Of a stretch of 64,000 nucleotides of DNA, positions 10,156 through 21,823 are shown piece after piece. Numbering within the stretch: position 1 is the first letter of the stretch; each line of letters starts with the position of its first letter. The notes beneath the pieces are model-generated. The model was not told the origin of the DNA. It searched no databases and saw only the letters and a list, made by a program, of their open reading frames with translations. The stretch comes from Pseudovirgaria hyperparasitica (Eukaryota > Ascomycota > Dothideomycetes > Acrospermales > Acrospermaceae), in NCBI RefSeq assembly GCF_010093815.1, contig NW_022985570.1, positions 211,968-275,967 of the forward strand. The letters are read 5' to 3'. Both the position numbers and the translations under genes were made by a program.

Positions 10156-12145
10156 ATCGGATTTAATTGACTGTAGTCAAGCGCGTCGAGAGACTGGAAT
10201 ATGGTGCCGCGCAAGGAGACCGGAATGTCAGAGCAAACATGACTGGCCTTGCCCTTCATATGTACAATGCAAGCCATCCCGTATTCTGACATGGCCAACT
10301 AGCGGTTCGATGTTGCTTCCCAAAATAAGCCTTGCGAAGAGAGTCCTGCACGGGATCTAAGCCCCCAAATCCGCCCAAATGAATAGGGGTGGCGCTAGTA
10401 CGCGCTTATGCGAGCCACAATTCGCTAGACCGAACCGTCAACGAGGCATTCGTGATTCAGCTGAGCAGACCGTGGCGCTGTCTTGTGTCCAACCAATGAC
10501 AATATGCAAAACACGAGGTCGTGGCCAGCCACGCGCGCATGTGAGACAGATCCGAAAATTGGAACAAAGCTAATTAGCCAACAACGCCAAAGCCGATGCC
10601 AACGGTGCGTGCACTGCCCTGTTGGCAGATCTGTGGGCTACTTGATAGCAACTCATTCATACCGTCTCGCGCTTGACTGGATAGGGGCCGGATATACGAG
10701 AGACGTTTCCGTATCCGTGCAGCTATTGTTGTGTCAGTATTGGATGAATTGGTCACAATGGTGAGGTGAGCCAGCAAGAAGCTCCTTGGACACTTATCCG
10801 GCCGCTAAACACATCAGGCTTCTGACACACACCGAGGAGCTGATATCATGACAATAGTAGAGTCGGCCATCTCAATGTTACAACGGGAATGTTGAGTTGA
10901 GAGGAGGGGATGATTTTGATAAATACATCCATGGATGCGCTGGTCCCGCTTCAGGCGCTGCTCTAACTCCGCCTGTCACGTACCTCGCGATTGCTCTCGC
11001 AGTAGGACCGTAGCGCAGTATACAGACGAGAATGTATTGAGCATTTGCTGTACCGTCGAAACACCCTGTCAGTCGCATAACAGAGCCGAATTCGTGGATA
11101 CTGCGAGACACGACCCAAAAGCTGATGCAAGCGTACGAGACATGACGCGGATTATATCTCTCGCGCGCACGCGAAGACCTTCCTTAAGAAAGCCTAAATC
11201 GTGTGACATACTGGTACCAAGCACACGTTTTGGTCGCGGAAAGACACAGGTAGACGTCCATACTTCATGGGACAAACCGACAAGAATGGGAAATTTTGGG
11301 ACTTGGGCAAGGCGAAGTCAATGCGGAAGTTCTACCACAATCAAGTGGAGGATTGGCGAAATTGAGGAGCTCTGGTTATGGCCTCGAAACCAAAGCTCTT
11401 ACGCGAAAGCTCCCCTCCAAATGTTCAGCACAATGTTGATTGGGAACAAGAATCAGGGTGTAATCAGGTAAAGTACATCTAAAGAGGGTATATTACCGTA
11501 GCGGTAATGGTGACACTTGAACAGCGTCGTCGGTTGAATATTATGTGAGTCACATCGATAGACGACGAAACACAACTTTGGACCTGCACTTACGGAGGTC
11601 GGCAGTTTGCCAGAGTGGAGGAAGTCGGAGTGGACCCCTTGTGGAAACACGTCCGGGACCGGCCCCGGAGTCCGGTTTTTTTTAACAACTCGACTCGCCC
11701 GTTTCCATCAAAATCTGTAGCTGGGTGCTTCTTACGAGCTTCCTACCAAGAAGAGCTGATTTTCATAAGAATAGCATGAGTGTTGATGCACAAGACTGCC
11801 CGCAGCAGAAGCAACTCGGCATGTGGCATTCTGCGCCGGCAACCTTGTCAGCCCTTCCCTACGTCTGTCCGCGTCGTCCACTTTGACAGAAGCGTTATCG
11901 CGTAGCAACATTAAGCCAATTAGAGCTCGGTAGACTCCCTGAGACGCAGATGAGATGCAGATCTGGCTTCTTGACTATCTGCTTATTCAACAGCCTGGCA
12001 TCCTAACTTCTCTTACTACTCAACCATCTACCATGCATCGTGCAGTATGTCCCGCCTCTCCGACACGCGACCTCTCATGTTCGTCCGAGTCACTCGAACT
12101 TCTGGCCATACCATCTCGGTCTGCTAAATCGGAGCGAGCCTCGGG
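10156..12145. other. Noncoding interval
   Basis: About 2 kb upstream of both the membrane protein gene (minus) and the permease (plus). Open frames here (for example 10935-11471) lack codon structure or recognisable motifs. I see no RNA gene. The composition is ordinary, not RIP-like. It should contain both promoters. Confidence 0.6.
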
Positions 12146-13808
12146 ATGGAAAAGGCCACGGAAAAGCCTCCAGCATTCTTGCCCGGAGTACCTGCATATC
12201 AAGCCGATGAGGCAAATGCTGGTGATCCCGTCATCAATGCATCTGGTCACGTCCAAGAGGTTGATCGCAACTTCACTTTGATCAGTGCATGCTCTATCGG
12301 TTTGACTTGTGGCAATACATGGCCTGCGTTGGGCGGCTCGATCGTTGTCTCGCTCTACAATGGAGGCCCGCCTGGTGTCATCTACGAGCTTTTGGCTGTA
12401 TCCGCCTTTTATTGGATCATCGCTACCTGCATCGCTGAATTGGCGTCGTCAATCCCATCATCGGCAGGCGTATATCACTGGGCGACGGTGACAGCAGGTC
12501 CGACATATGGGAAAGTTGTTGGCTGGTATGCTGGCTGGTAAGTTCTCTGTTGGTATATATGTACTTGATCGAGCGCACTGATGACCAGCCATGCCCAGGC
12601 TGAACTGCTTCGCTTGGATATTCGGCTCTACTTCCTTGAGCAATGTGGCAGCAACGCTTGCTGTGTCCATGTACAGTGTGTTTAATCCGGGTTACGTCCT
12701 AGTCCGAGGGCATGTCTTCATTGCCTATCTCATCATCACCTGGGTATCCTGTCTGTGTGTGATGTATGCCAACAGGGCGCTCCCACGGGTCAATCAATTC
12801 GGTCTCTTTCTCATTCTGGCCGGTGTCTTCATCACGATTCTCGTGTGTGCCATCATGCCATCGACCAGTGGCACTGGCCATGCTTCTGACGCATTTGTAT
12901 GGAAAGACTGGCGAAACTTGACTGGGTATAGCAGCAGTGGCTTCGCGTTTCTACTGGGTATGTTGAATGGCGCATATGCAGTCGGCACACCCGATTGTAT
13001 AACGCATCTGGCGGAGGAAATTCCGAACCCGCGAGTCAATATTCCGAAGGCACTTGCCGCTCAAATGGTCATAGGACTTTTGACCGCATTCTGCTATCTT
13101 GCGGCTTTGTTCTACTCGATCAACGATCTGGACGCTGTTTTCGTCAATCCTTATACGTCGCCCATCGCCGAGATATATCGTCAAGCCACAGGGACGAGAG
13201 GTGGGGCATTTGGTCTGCTCTTGATCATCTTCCTGCCACTTCTCCCTGGATGTGTCGGGACCTATATTACCGCTGGACGAATGTTATGGACTCTCGCGAG
13301 AGATGATGCAACGCCATTTAGTAAATACCTAGGTCGCATACATCCGCGCAAACACAACCCATTCAACGCAACTCTGATGTGCGGTATCATCAACACAGTA
13401 CTGGGACTGATATACATTGGTTCACTGACAGCATTCAGCGCCTTTGTCGGATCATTCGTGATTCTCACCACGCTGTCCTATCTCATGGCGATCCTGCCAA
13501 ACCTGGTCACGAGGCGTGCATATCTGGTTCCAGGTCCATTTCGACTACCACCTATTGTCGCATATTCATTCTACAGCATCAGCAGCGCGTACATCATTGT
13601 GTTTGTTGTTATTTTCTGCTTCCCATATAGTATGCCGTTCTCGGCGCAGACGATGAACTATTCCTGCGTCATAACCGGCGGACTAAGCATCTTCGTCTCG
13701 ATGTGGTACATTTACAAGCGAAAGAATGGGTACGTGGGAGCGCATGTGCTCACGCCGAGAGACATGGCGGTTGCCGATGCGGAGCGCATCTCAGGCGATA
13801 AGATTTAA
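12146..13808 (+). CDS. APC-superfamily amino acid/choline-type permease
   Basis: Plasma-membrane permease of the fungal amino-acid/choline/GABA branch of the APC superfamily. Exons are 12146-12537 and 12599-13808 (intron 61 nt, GTAAGT...CCCAG), giving 533 aa, a normal length for the family. The first span region carries FTLISACSIGLTCGNTWPA and then a Gly/Pro-rich loop. AELASSIPSSAGVYHWATV is the classic transmembrane 2-3 signature of these permeases. The loop EEIPNPRVNIPKA is also conserved. About 12 hydrophobic spans are visible, with a short polar C-terminus. The substrate cannot be read from sequence; polyamine, choline or GABA transport are all possible. It is the first of three same-strand transporter genes between 12 and 20 kb. 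Confidence 0.88.
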
Positions 13809-15775
13809 GCTTCCCTGTTACGACAGCAAAATGTCGAGCCAATTGACTACGCAGCGCTGTCGTTTCCACTGGCCATCACGTGAATAGAAAATGCCAACTT
13901 GTCAATATGCGATACATCTTAACAGACGTTGCGTTGTCAGAAGCCAATTCTCCCAGAGTTGTGCTTCGTCTCGCTTTGTTTCCGTATTGTTACAATGTCC
14001 CGTGGTACGTTGACCGTGAGCGTCAGACATATGCGCTGGCTTCGGGCTATGAAAAGTAACGAGCTACCGCTATATTGCGATAGGTCCAGAGAAAAGTTAG
14101 AAGAAGACATTGCATTCTTATGCATCTACATCAAGCCTCGATCTGTTTCTAGCAGGATGAACATTTTAGTCCTGGAAAAAAAGAAGAGCTAAGCCAATGA
14201 ATAAAAACCACAGTACTTATTACCAAAGCAAGCCTATCAGAGTTCAAGTTAAATTAAACCAAGAGTATAATTAGAAGAACAATAGAGCGGCCTCTGTATA
14301 AGCTGACGTTTTTCTCCGAGACCCTAGAGTACTTGGGACTTTGCAATAGCAGGGTACACGAGATTTACCCGTTTCCACGTCTTGGACATGGGTCTATTCC
14401 ACAGTTCGATATATCGTCAACGCGATGCTATTTTAGCTCTCGCGTACGCCGAAGAATTGTGGTGTTTAACATCCCAGACGCGCAAATTACTCTTGTCAGT
14501 GACGTTCTCCATGATCCATCAGGATTCAGCCGGGGGGAAATATCCCAGGTCTCGCCAAGTGCCAAGTCGTTACATCTTGGCGGAGTGCGGTGCATGGATA
14601 GGCATAATGGAACGCAAGGGCATCTATCAAGCCCGACCAAGACCGCTACACCCCTTGGCAAGCATATGGGCATCTGTGTCGTCGGCATGATGCAGAATTC
14701 AGGAATATGGGACCCGACTTCGCCCCTCGCAGACGGAAAGACGGGCATTAGGGACAAAAGAGTAACGCCACGTTTTGTCACCTGCGGATCCCCCAGGTTT
14801 TTTTGCGGATGGCTTCTCAAGCCGTTTCCGAGAATGCGGAGAGGCCTGCGATCAGTTCTATCGCGAGTCAGCACCATACATGGGCGGCAACTCGACGGTT
14901 GTGAAGCACGTTGGGGATGTTCTTCCTGTCAGACCGTGATGGTTCTTGTCCATGCTTTCGGCGAATAATCACGGCGGGCTTCCTGCTTCCTGCTTCCTGC
15001 TTCCTGCGTACATGCAGCATAGGCCCGTTTAATCAGCCATCTTGCATGCACGTATGTGCTTCTCCGATGCTTATCTTGTTTGGTAGCAGAGGAGGATTGA
15101 TTGCAAGGACCCGCGCTGGGTCCGACAGAAGAATCCTGCCAAAGCTGTTCCTTCTACGCTGCTGGGTGGCTGCAGTCATATGATACACGCTCGCCGTCGT
15201 TTGGAATATACGTCGACCCCATCCCTTGAGGGGCAAACCATGGTGTGAATAGTCCCGTATTTTCACCATTCGCACCGACACCCTTGCTTGGCATAGCAGC
15301 TGATTGGCATCTTTGGGGCTTCTGCAACTTCTAGCGTGCTTGGATTCGACAGGTGAGTGGGTTGCGCCACGTTTGAGGCCGGTCTGGCCGTGAGTGCCAA
15401 TGTTGACAAGCTGTTTGCCATACGAATTGCCGGCCGCGGCGACTCTGTTTGCGATGGCATACACGATTGACACCTGTCCGCGTCTTCCGCATGGGGAACA
15501 TTGGCCCGTACTACCCCAGGTCTTGCATTCCTTCGCTTCTGCAAAGCATGGACAGCCAAGCACTTGATGCACTGGGGTGTTCATCAGCCGTCCTCGGCAT
15601 TTCGTGTTCACTGCTGTATATACCTTGCATACCCCCAGCATTCAACCCAGTCCGCTGTAGCTTTGAGAAGAGGTTGCCTTCTACCTGATAAGTACTCTCC
15701 TAGCAGCATTACTTGCTTGCACCGCAGCTCCAAGCCTTTTCTGGTCGTACGCTTGTTTGAACAACGTTACCCAGA
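13809..15775. other. Noncoding interval between permease genes
   Basis: About 2 kb without a supportable gene. The only structure noticed is a short heptamer repeat at 14978-15007. Overlapping open frames at 14.3-15.9 kb are present on both strands but show no motifs and no consistent exon structure. Confidence 0.6.
14978..15007. repeat. Tandem repeat (GCTTCCT)x4
   Basis: Four perfect copies of a 7-bp unit followed by GC. A minisatellite in noncoding DNA. Confidence 0.9.
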
Positions 15776-17385
15776 ATGGCAGAAATTGAGAAGCAGCACG
15801 GCGCCTTCTACGAAGAAGCCGCCAACAGCGCTGGTTCTGACTCTGATGTCGACACGGAATTCTCGCCGCAAGAGCAGAGGTCCATTGTGCGAAGAGTCGA
15901 TCGACGTCTGGTCTCGACCGTTGGCTTGATGTACTGCATCTCGCTCATGGACCGTACGAACCTGTCTGCGGCGAATATCGCGGGGTATGCTTCGTTGATT
16001 GTGATACGAAGCTCCTTGCTGACAATCAATCAGCATGAAAGTTGATCTGGCCATGGTCGGAAATAATCGATACGTACGTCAATAATGTCCTTTATTCTGA
16101 TCAGTATCCTGACCGCATTGTAGTCACTCGTCACCCTACTCTTTTTCATCACCTACATCGTCTTCCAGCCGCCATCCACTGTCATCGTCCGCAAAATCGG
16201 CCCTCGAGTTCATCTCTCCACTATCACCCTCCTCTGGGGCGCCGTCATGATCGGTATGGGCTTTGTGCGTGAGTGGCAGCAACTGGCCGCTCTCCGCCTC
16301 GTCCTCGGTATTTTCGAGGCCGGCTTCTTTCCCAGCTGCGTTTATCTCCTGAGCACGTGGTACACCCGCTGTAAATATCCCCAGTCCATTTCATTACGCC
16401 ATATCTAACCCTTTCAGACGAGGTCGGCAAGCGTTACTCCTTTTTCTACATCATCGGCTGTGTCGCCTCCGCCTGCTCTGGCATCCTAGCTTATGGTCTC
16501 ATGCAAATGAAAGGTCTGGCCTCGCTCAATGGCTGGCGCTGGATCTTCATTATCGAAGGCACCGTGACCTGCATCATCGCCATCGGTGGCTATTGGGCGC
16601 TGGTGGGCTTCCCGGACGACGTCAATTACAAGTCATTCCACTTTCTGGCACCTCAAGAAATCGCCTTTATCGTACGTAAAGTTAACCGCGACCGCGGCGA
16701 CACCAAGCTTGAGCCTTTCAATCTGAGAAAGTTTCTCGGCGCTGGCTCCGATTGGAAGATCTGGTGCTATGCCCTGATTTTCTTCAACACAACCACTGTA
16801 ACATACGCACTCGCATACTTCCTGCCCATCATCCTCCATGTCAACATGAAATTCAGCATCGGCGCCTCGCAGTGCCTCGTCGCACCGCCATACGTCTTTG
16901 GCGCATTTGTCATGTACGGCACCGGCTATGTCGGCGACAGATTCAAGATCCGCGGACCGCTCATCCTCTTCAACATGCTACTCTGCCTCATCGGCCTTCC
17001 AATCATGGGCTTCCACTCCTCGCCCGCCGTGCGCTACTTTGGCGTCTTCCTCGTCACCGCAGGCGCAAACGCAAACGTCCCGTCCGTCATGTCATACCAG
17101 GCGAACAACATCCGCGGCCAATGGAAGCGTGCATTCTGCTCCGCAACCTTGGTCGGGTTTGGTGGTGTCGGGGGTATTGCCGGTAGCTTGGTGTTTCGCG
17201 ATCAAGATAGCCCTACATACCACCCTGGTGCGTACGCGTGTATTGCCTGTTGCTTGTTGACCGTTGTGCTGGTGTGTATTCTCAGCGTGGCGTTCTACGT
17301 CGAGAACGGAAAGCAGGCACGAGGCGAGAAGAGGCTGGAGAGCCAGGACGATGATGTCCATGGCGACTTCAGGTACACGTACTAG
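15776..17385 (+). CDS. MFS transporter, ACS (Dal5/Tna1-type) family
   Basis: Major facilitator of the fungal anion:cation symporter family, which imports allantoate, nicotinate, pantothenate and similar organic anions at the plasma membrane. Four exons (15776-15984, 16034-16073, 16124-16370, 16418-17385) encode 487 aa. Exon 2 is only 40 nt. The last intron has a CTAAC branch site. Family marks are SLMDRTNLSAANIAGM in the first span, FEAGFFPSCVYLLSTWYTR after span 4, LNGWRWIFIIEG around span 6 and the long central loop with FIVRKVNRDRGD. Twelve spans are expected and roughly visible. The start was chosen as the ATG preceding an acidic N-terminus. It is paralogous in architecture to the gene at 18.6 kb. 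The substrate is not predictable. Confidence 0.9.
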
Positions 17386-18585
17386 CCTGGCGCTGTATAT
17401 GATGGGACGAGAGGGATGTATCTAGCTGGGTGGAACAGGGATGTACATGATTGATGAAGGAATATGAATATACCCGACAGAACGCATTCTACACATTGTG
17501 ATGTCGATTCAGTGCCACCGTTTGCTATACGATCAACCCTTCACAGTCGTGTCTGCTCGCATTATAGTCAAAGACTGCTAATTTCAATACCACTCGCAGA
17601 GGAGCCACATCTCATAGTGATCGTTGCGGTAGGCGCTGTATATATCCCTGTAACATTGGTGTTTCTGCATCCTAGCCTCGCCTCACAGATCCGAAGTAAG
17701 CTTCTTTCTCAAACTATGCTGGTATCCGTACGATAGTCAAGTATTATATTATATAGAACCGTCATTATCGTGCATAAGAGGTTGTGACTGTATAGGTAGG
17801 TGGGATGCGTAGAGTAATGATTTCTAGGCTTTAGATATTAAACTGATATATCTAAAGTACAAGATCGTGGAACGTGAACATCGGGTTTACTGTTATTCAA
17901 TATTGCTCTTAAGCATGTCTAAAAGTGTTATTATGGCTAAGAACACTGATTATATGAGAAATTAGAGCTATACTGTACCTTTAGTTTTGATTCCTTTCAA
18001 ATTAGCTAGAATTGATGAAAGGTAACCTTTTTAGTGTCACCACTTTTTTGAGTGACAGCGGTAGCACGGCCTATTTCTTCTAATTATGTTTATCTACAGC
18101 CTTTGATGTGGGTGCGCGTGGAGCTGTATGCGTATGCTCCTGCTTCCTTGAAGACTGTATTTGAGGGAAATCTCTTTTCATTGTCCTACTGCACATGTCC
18201 AGGACATCCCCTGCATATTGCATACATTACACTAACCCCTTTTGATCACTTTGTACACTCGACACTAGCCAATGTTCAGACTTCACGTAGCTTGAAAAGA
18301 TTTCGGATAGTCGTTTCTTGGTCGATCTCACCGTGAAGGACTCGACTTCGATGGCCAGCTTCGTCAACAGCAACTAATTGAGTCGGTCAAGCTGTGGACT
18401 AATCTGATACCGGAGACATGGTGTCACGCGCCACAGATAGATATATACAGGGCTCCCCTCACTCTTGTAATCAGGCCAGACCAATCTCCCGCGTCCTATA
18501 AAAGTAAGCGTTGAGTATGCGCTCCGGTTCAAAGGCCCTAGATTCCTGACACACCGGTGTCGAAACCTACCGACCCAGGACCAAA
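17386..18585. other. Noncoding interval between the two MFS genes
   Basis: About 1.2 kb; nothing beyond presumed terminator and promoter sequence was seen. The 17.7-18.0 kb part is moderately AT-rich. Confidence 0.6.
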
Positions 18586-20201
18586 ATGGCCAAGAGTGGC
18601 AGCCCAGCCGCAACAACGACTGCTATTGAGCAGTTCGAAGACGCACCCGAGAAGAATATGCTAGACCAGAAAGGTGACTATGCTGGCGCTCTCGCCAAAA
18701 CCAATCCCATTGAGATCAAGCTCGTGCGAAAGCTGGACTATATGATAATGGCGAGCGACACATTGACTAAATCACGTCAGAACACTAGGTTAATAATGTC
18801 TTAGCCCTGCCTATGTATCATGTACTTTCTGAACTACATCGATCGCAATGCGATCGCCCAAGCTCGTCTCAACGGCCTCGAAGACGACTTAGGAATGTCC
18901 GGGTCTCAGTTCAACACAACAGTCTCTATCCTCTTCGTCGGCTATGTTCTCACTCAAGTCCCTAGTAATATGCTCATCACTCGCATCCGTCCCAGCATCT
19001 ACATGAGCGCCTGGATGCTGATCTGGGCCGTCGTCAGCGGTTGCACTTCTCTCGTGCAATCCTACGGTAGTCTCGTCGCGTGCAGATTCCTGCTCGGCAT
19101 CACGGAGGCACCATTCTACCCTGGTGCGACATATGTATTGAGCATCTTCTACACGCGCAAGGAGGTCGCGTCGAGAGTTGCATGTCTTTATTGTGCGCAG
19201 ATACTCGCCACGGGCTTCTCTGGTCTCATCGCTGCCGGAGTGTTTGCTGGACTAGATGGAAGAAGGGGCATTGCCGGGTGGCGATGGCTGTTTATTGTTG
19301 AGGGCGCAATCACGGCTTTCGTTGCGCTGTTCGGGTTCTTCATTCTCCCGGATACGCCGCTCACGACGAAGTGGCTGAAGCCAGCGGAACGTGAGCTTGC
19401 ACATGCGCGGATGGAGAGGGACAGAGTTGGTGATGAGGGCGAGTCGTCGACGCTGAAAGGGTTGAAACAGGCGTGCAAGGATCCAAAGACTTGGCTGTTT
19501 TGTTTGATGCAGAACTTGCATCTTGCGGCGTGCTCATTCAATTCTTTCTTCCCCACGTATGTATGCTCTCATTGCGGGTGCCTTCTCCGCTGACATCGAC
19601 TCTGCTGACGTTGGTAGTGTTGTGAAAACATTGGGGTTCAATACGACCGTCACGCTGGTACTCAGTTGCCCCCCTTTTCTTTTCGCTGGAGCGACTGGAA
19701 TCTTCTTCGGCTGGTCGTCTGGACGGTTTCACGAAAGAACATGGCATATCACTGCAGGTCTATCCATGGCGATTGTTGGATTTGTATGGGCTGCGGCAAC
19801 CTTGAATACCGCTGCAAGATACGTTGCATGCTTCGTGTTTGCTATGGGAGCATATTCAGTCAATTCTGTAATCGTCGGCTGGGCATCCTCGACACTGGGC
19901 CAAACAAAGGAAAAGAAAGCTGTGAGCACAAAACCCCCCCCCCCCCCGGAGATGCAACTCTAACGAGGCACAGGTTATTTTAGCCATGACAAATGTTGGT
20001 GGACAGATCGGGTATATTTACGGCGCTTACATGTGGCCCAAGACAGACGAGCCTAGGTATGCGTCTGGATTTGGGGCTTCGGCAGGACTTGCACTAGGAT
20101 CAATTGCTTGCGCATGGTGGATTCGTACTATGTTGATCAGAGAGAACCGTCGCTTAATGGAGATTGCGACACATGAGCATGTCAACAGTTATGGGTACTA
20201 G
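18586..20201 (+). CDS. MFS transporter, ACS (Dal5/Tna1-type) family, second copy
   Basis: Four exons encode 482 aa: 18586-18750, 18805-19556, 19618-19921 and 19974-20201. The first intron (18751-18804) starts GC, not GT. Reading LDYMIM directly into PCLCIMYFLNYIDRN needs exactly this boundary, and no GT donor fits in phase, so I call it a GC-AG intron. The other introns are GT-AG with TGCTGAC and CTAAC branch sites. Family marks are NYIDRNAIAQARLNGLE, ITEAPFYPGATYVLS and IAGWRWLFIVEGAITA, plus the C-terminal span pattern. The third intron contains a run of 14 C. It probably transports an organic anion or vitamin; the substrate is unknown. The protein is distinct from the neighbouring copy, so this is not a recent tandem duplication. 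Confidence 0.88.
19934..19947. repeat. Homopolymer C14 inside an intron
   Basis: Fourteen consecutive C residues in the third intron of the second MFS gene. It is likely length-variable and prone to sequencing error, but outside the coding exons. Confidence 0.85.
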
Positions 20202-21198
20202 GAGTAGCATACGAGGAAAGCAGTTAGGATTGAGAAAGAAATAAAAACAGCCCTAAGTCCTTTCATATAGACCTAGTCTCCGCGAGAATACTAACAAAGA
20301 CTTCAAACTATAGTATCAGTACGTACTATATGCCAATATGATAGAAATGGCAGTATACTGACCGGGCTACAACGAGCATCTTACCCCTACACCGTCTAAG
20401 ACATCGATTGCAACATTCTGGCAAGTAGGGGTCTTTGAATGTAGTTCAACTTTGGGTAGAGTGTCGAAAATTCAACAGACATCTCCAGTAACGATATTAG
20501 ATCTATATCGCCCGAGGAAGGAAACGAGCATACGGCTTAGACATGATGTGAGCCCAAGGGTGATGACCATCGGAAGTATTAAGATCCCAGCTTCAACAGG
20601 ACTCGAGCCACGGACATTTTGTAGATTCAGAGGCAGAACGAATAGCTCTTTCCAATAAGTTCATCCGATTGGAATGTTAGCAAGGACGAGGATATTAATG
20701 AAAGCGTTACACGAGAACGGTCGAGCCGGCAACAAAGGAAGCCTTACGAATCGCCATCCAATCGCTAAGAATATAGAACCTAAGGAGGCCGGCAAGGAGC
20801 ATACTGATAGTTACTGGTGAGGACCAAGACATCGTAGATCCGCCCTGAGAGATAGGTACCTGCACTGTGCTAACTTTCACGCATGTCCGGTTATTTTTGA
20901 TAGTATCTTCAATGCTACTACCACGTAATTCCCAGGAGAGTGCGGGCTATTGTTTAAGAGTGAGATAACGGTCTGATCAAGCAAAATACTACGGCATTTA
21001 TCCAGAAAACAAAGTAGATACCTTAGGTTGACGATTAAGTAAGCTGTAATCTCTTATTATACTAAGTAGCAGGATCGAGATATATGAGATAACGCCTTCG
21101 AGATAACGGTAATACAGGAGATAACGATACGAGTTATATACTAGGTGTAACAGAGAGACGTACGTAACGGTGCATGGCTAAGGGGTTGGGCCCTTTGA
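20202..21198. other. Noncoding interval
   Basis: About 1 kb downstream of the MFS gene. No gene was recognised. Around 20.98-21.15 kb the sequence is AT-rich with short repeated GAGATAACG motifs, but I could not define a repeat family. Confidence 0.55.
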
Positions 21199-21751
21199 CC
21201 GCGGACTATGGATGAATGTGAGTCAGAATCAGAGTGCCACATGTTCAAACCTTAAACGTAAACCTCCAAACGCAAAATTTAAATTTCAGAACCAATATTC
21301 TACCCCACACCTCACTTATTAAGGTATTCTCAAGCGTCTAGTATATTTTAATATACTATCTAAGGATTTCTAGTATTCTTTTACTCCTCTTTCATCGATC
21401 TCTTATTCCCATCTCTCTCTTCTTCTAAAACAATACTTGATAGACGGTTTTTTTTAACTGAATTTGGCCTTGCAGGCCTTGAAACCACATCTATTACACG
21501 TCTTTTGGGCTGTTTTTGTTGATTATAACCTCGCAGGCTTTGGAATAAATTGTTATATATGTTTTGAACTGATATTGACCTTATAGGCTACGAATATATA
21601 TGCTTTATACCTATTCTATATTAAGTACTTAAGAAACCTTTAGATAGAGAGATAAGAGAGGGATACGGTGGAATTTTGATTTTTAGATCCTGCGTTTGAC
21701 AATTTACATTTTAGTTTTGAACATATGACACTCTGACTCACATAGTCCGCG
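21199..21751. mobile_element. MITE-like element with long terminal inverted repeats
   Basis: The left end (from 21199) reads CGCGGACTATG, then TGAGTCAG, AGTGCCACATGTTCAAA and CAAACGC. The reverse complement of the right end (from 21751 leftwards) reads GCGCGGACTATG, TGAGTCAG, AGTGTCATATGTTCAAA and CAAACGC. The inverted repeats extend about 75-110 bp, with two short insertions in the left arm and mostly C/T differences. The interior has no coding capacity. It holds three degenerate copies of a roughly 20-bp motif (near 21466, 21527 and 21577: rCCTyrCAGGCyt followed by GAA). Total length is about 550 bp, so it looks like a non-autonomous DNA element. No convincing target duplication was found. 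Its right end is only about 70 bp before the valyl-tRNA synthetase start. Confidence 0.75.
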
Positions 21752-21823
21752 CTACCTTTAAGATCACCCGCCGCCTGGATTGTTACCTTGCCCCGCAGAA
21801 TCTCTACCTCTCTGTCTATAAGG

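Noticed and set aside
14333-15929. Long overlapping open frames on both strands between the permease genes
   Set aside because: No conserved motifs, no consistent splice pattern and equal openness on both strands; probably chance frames.
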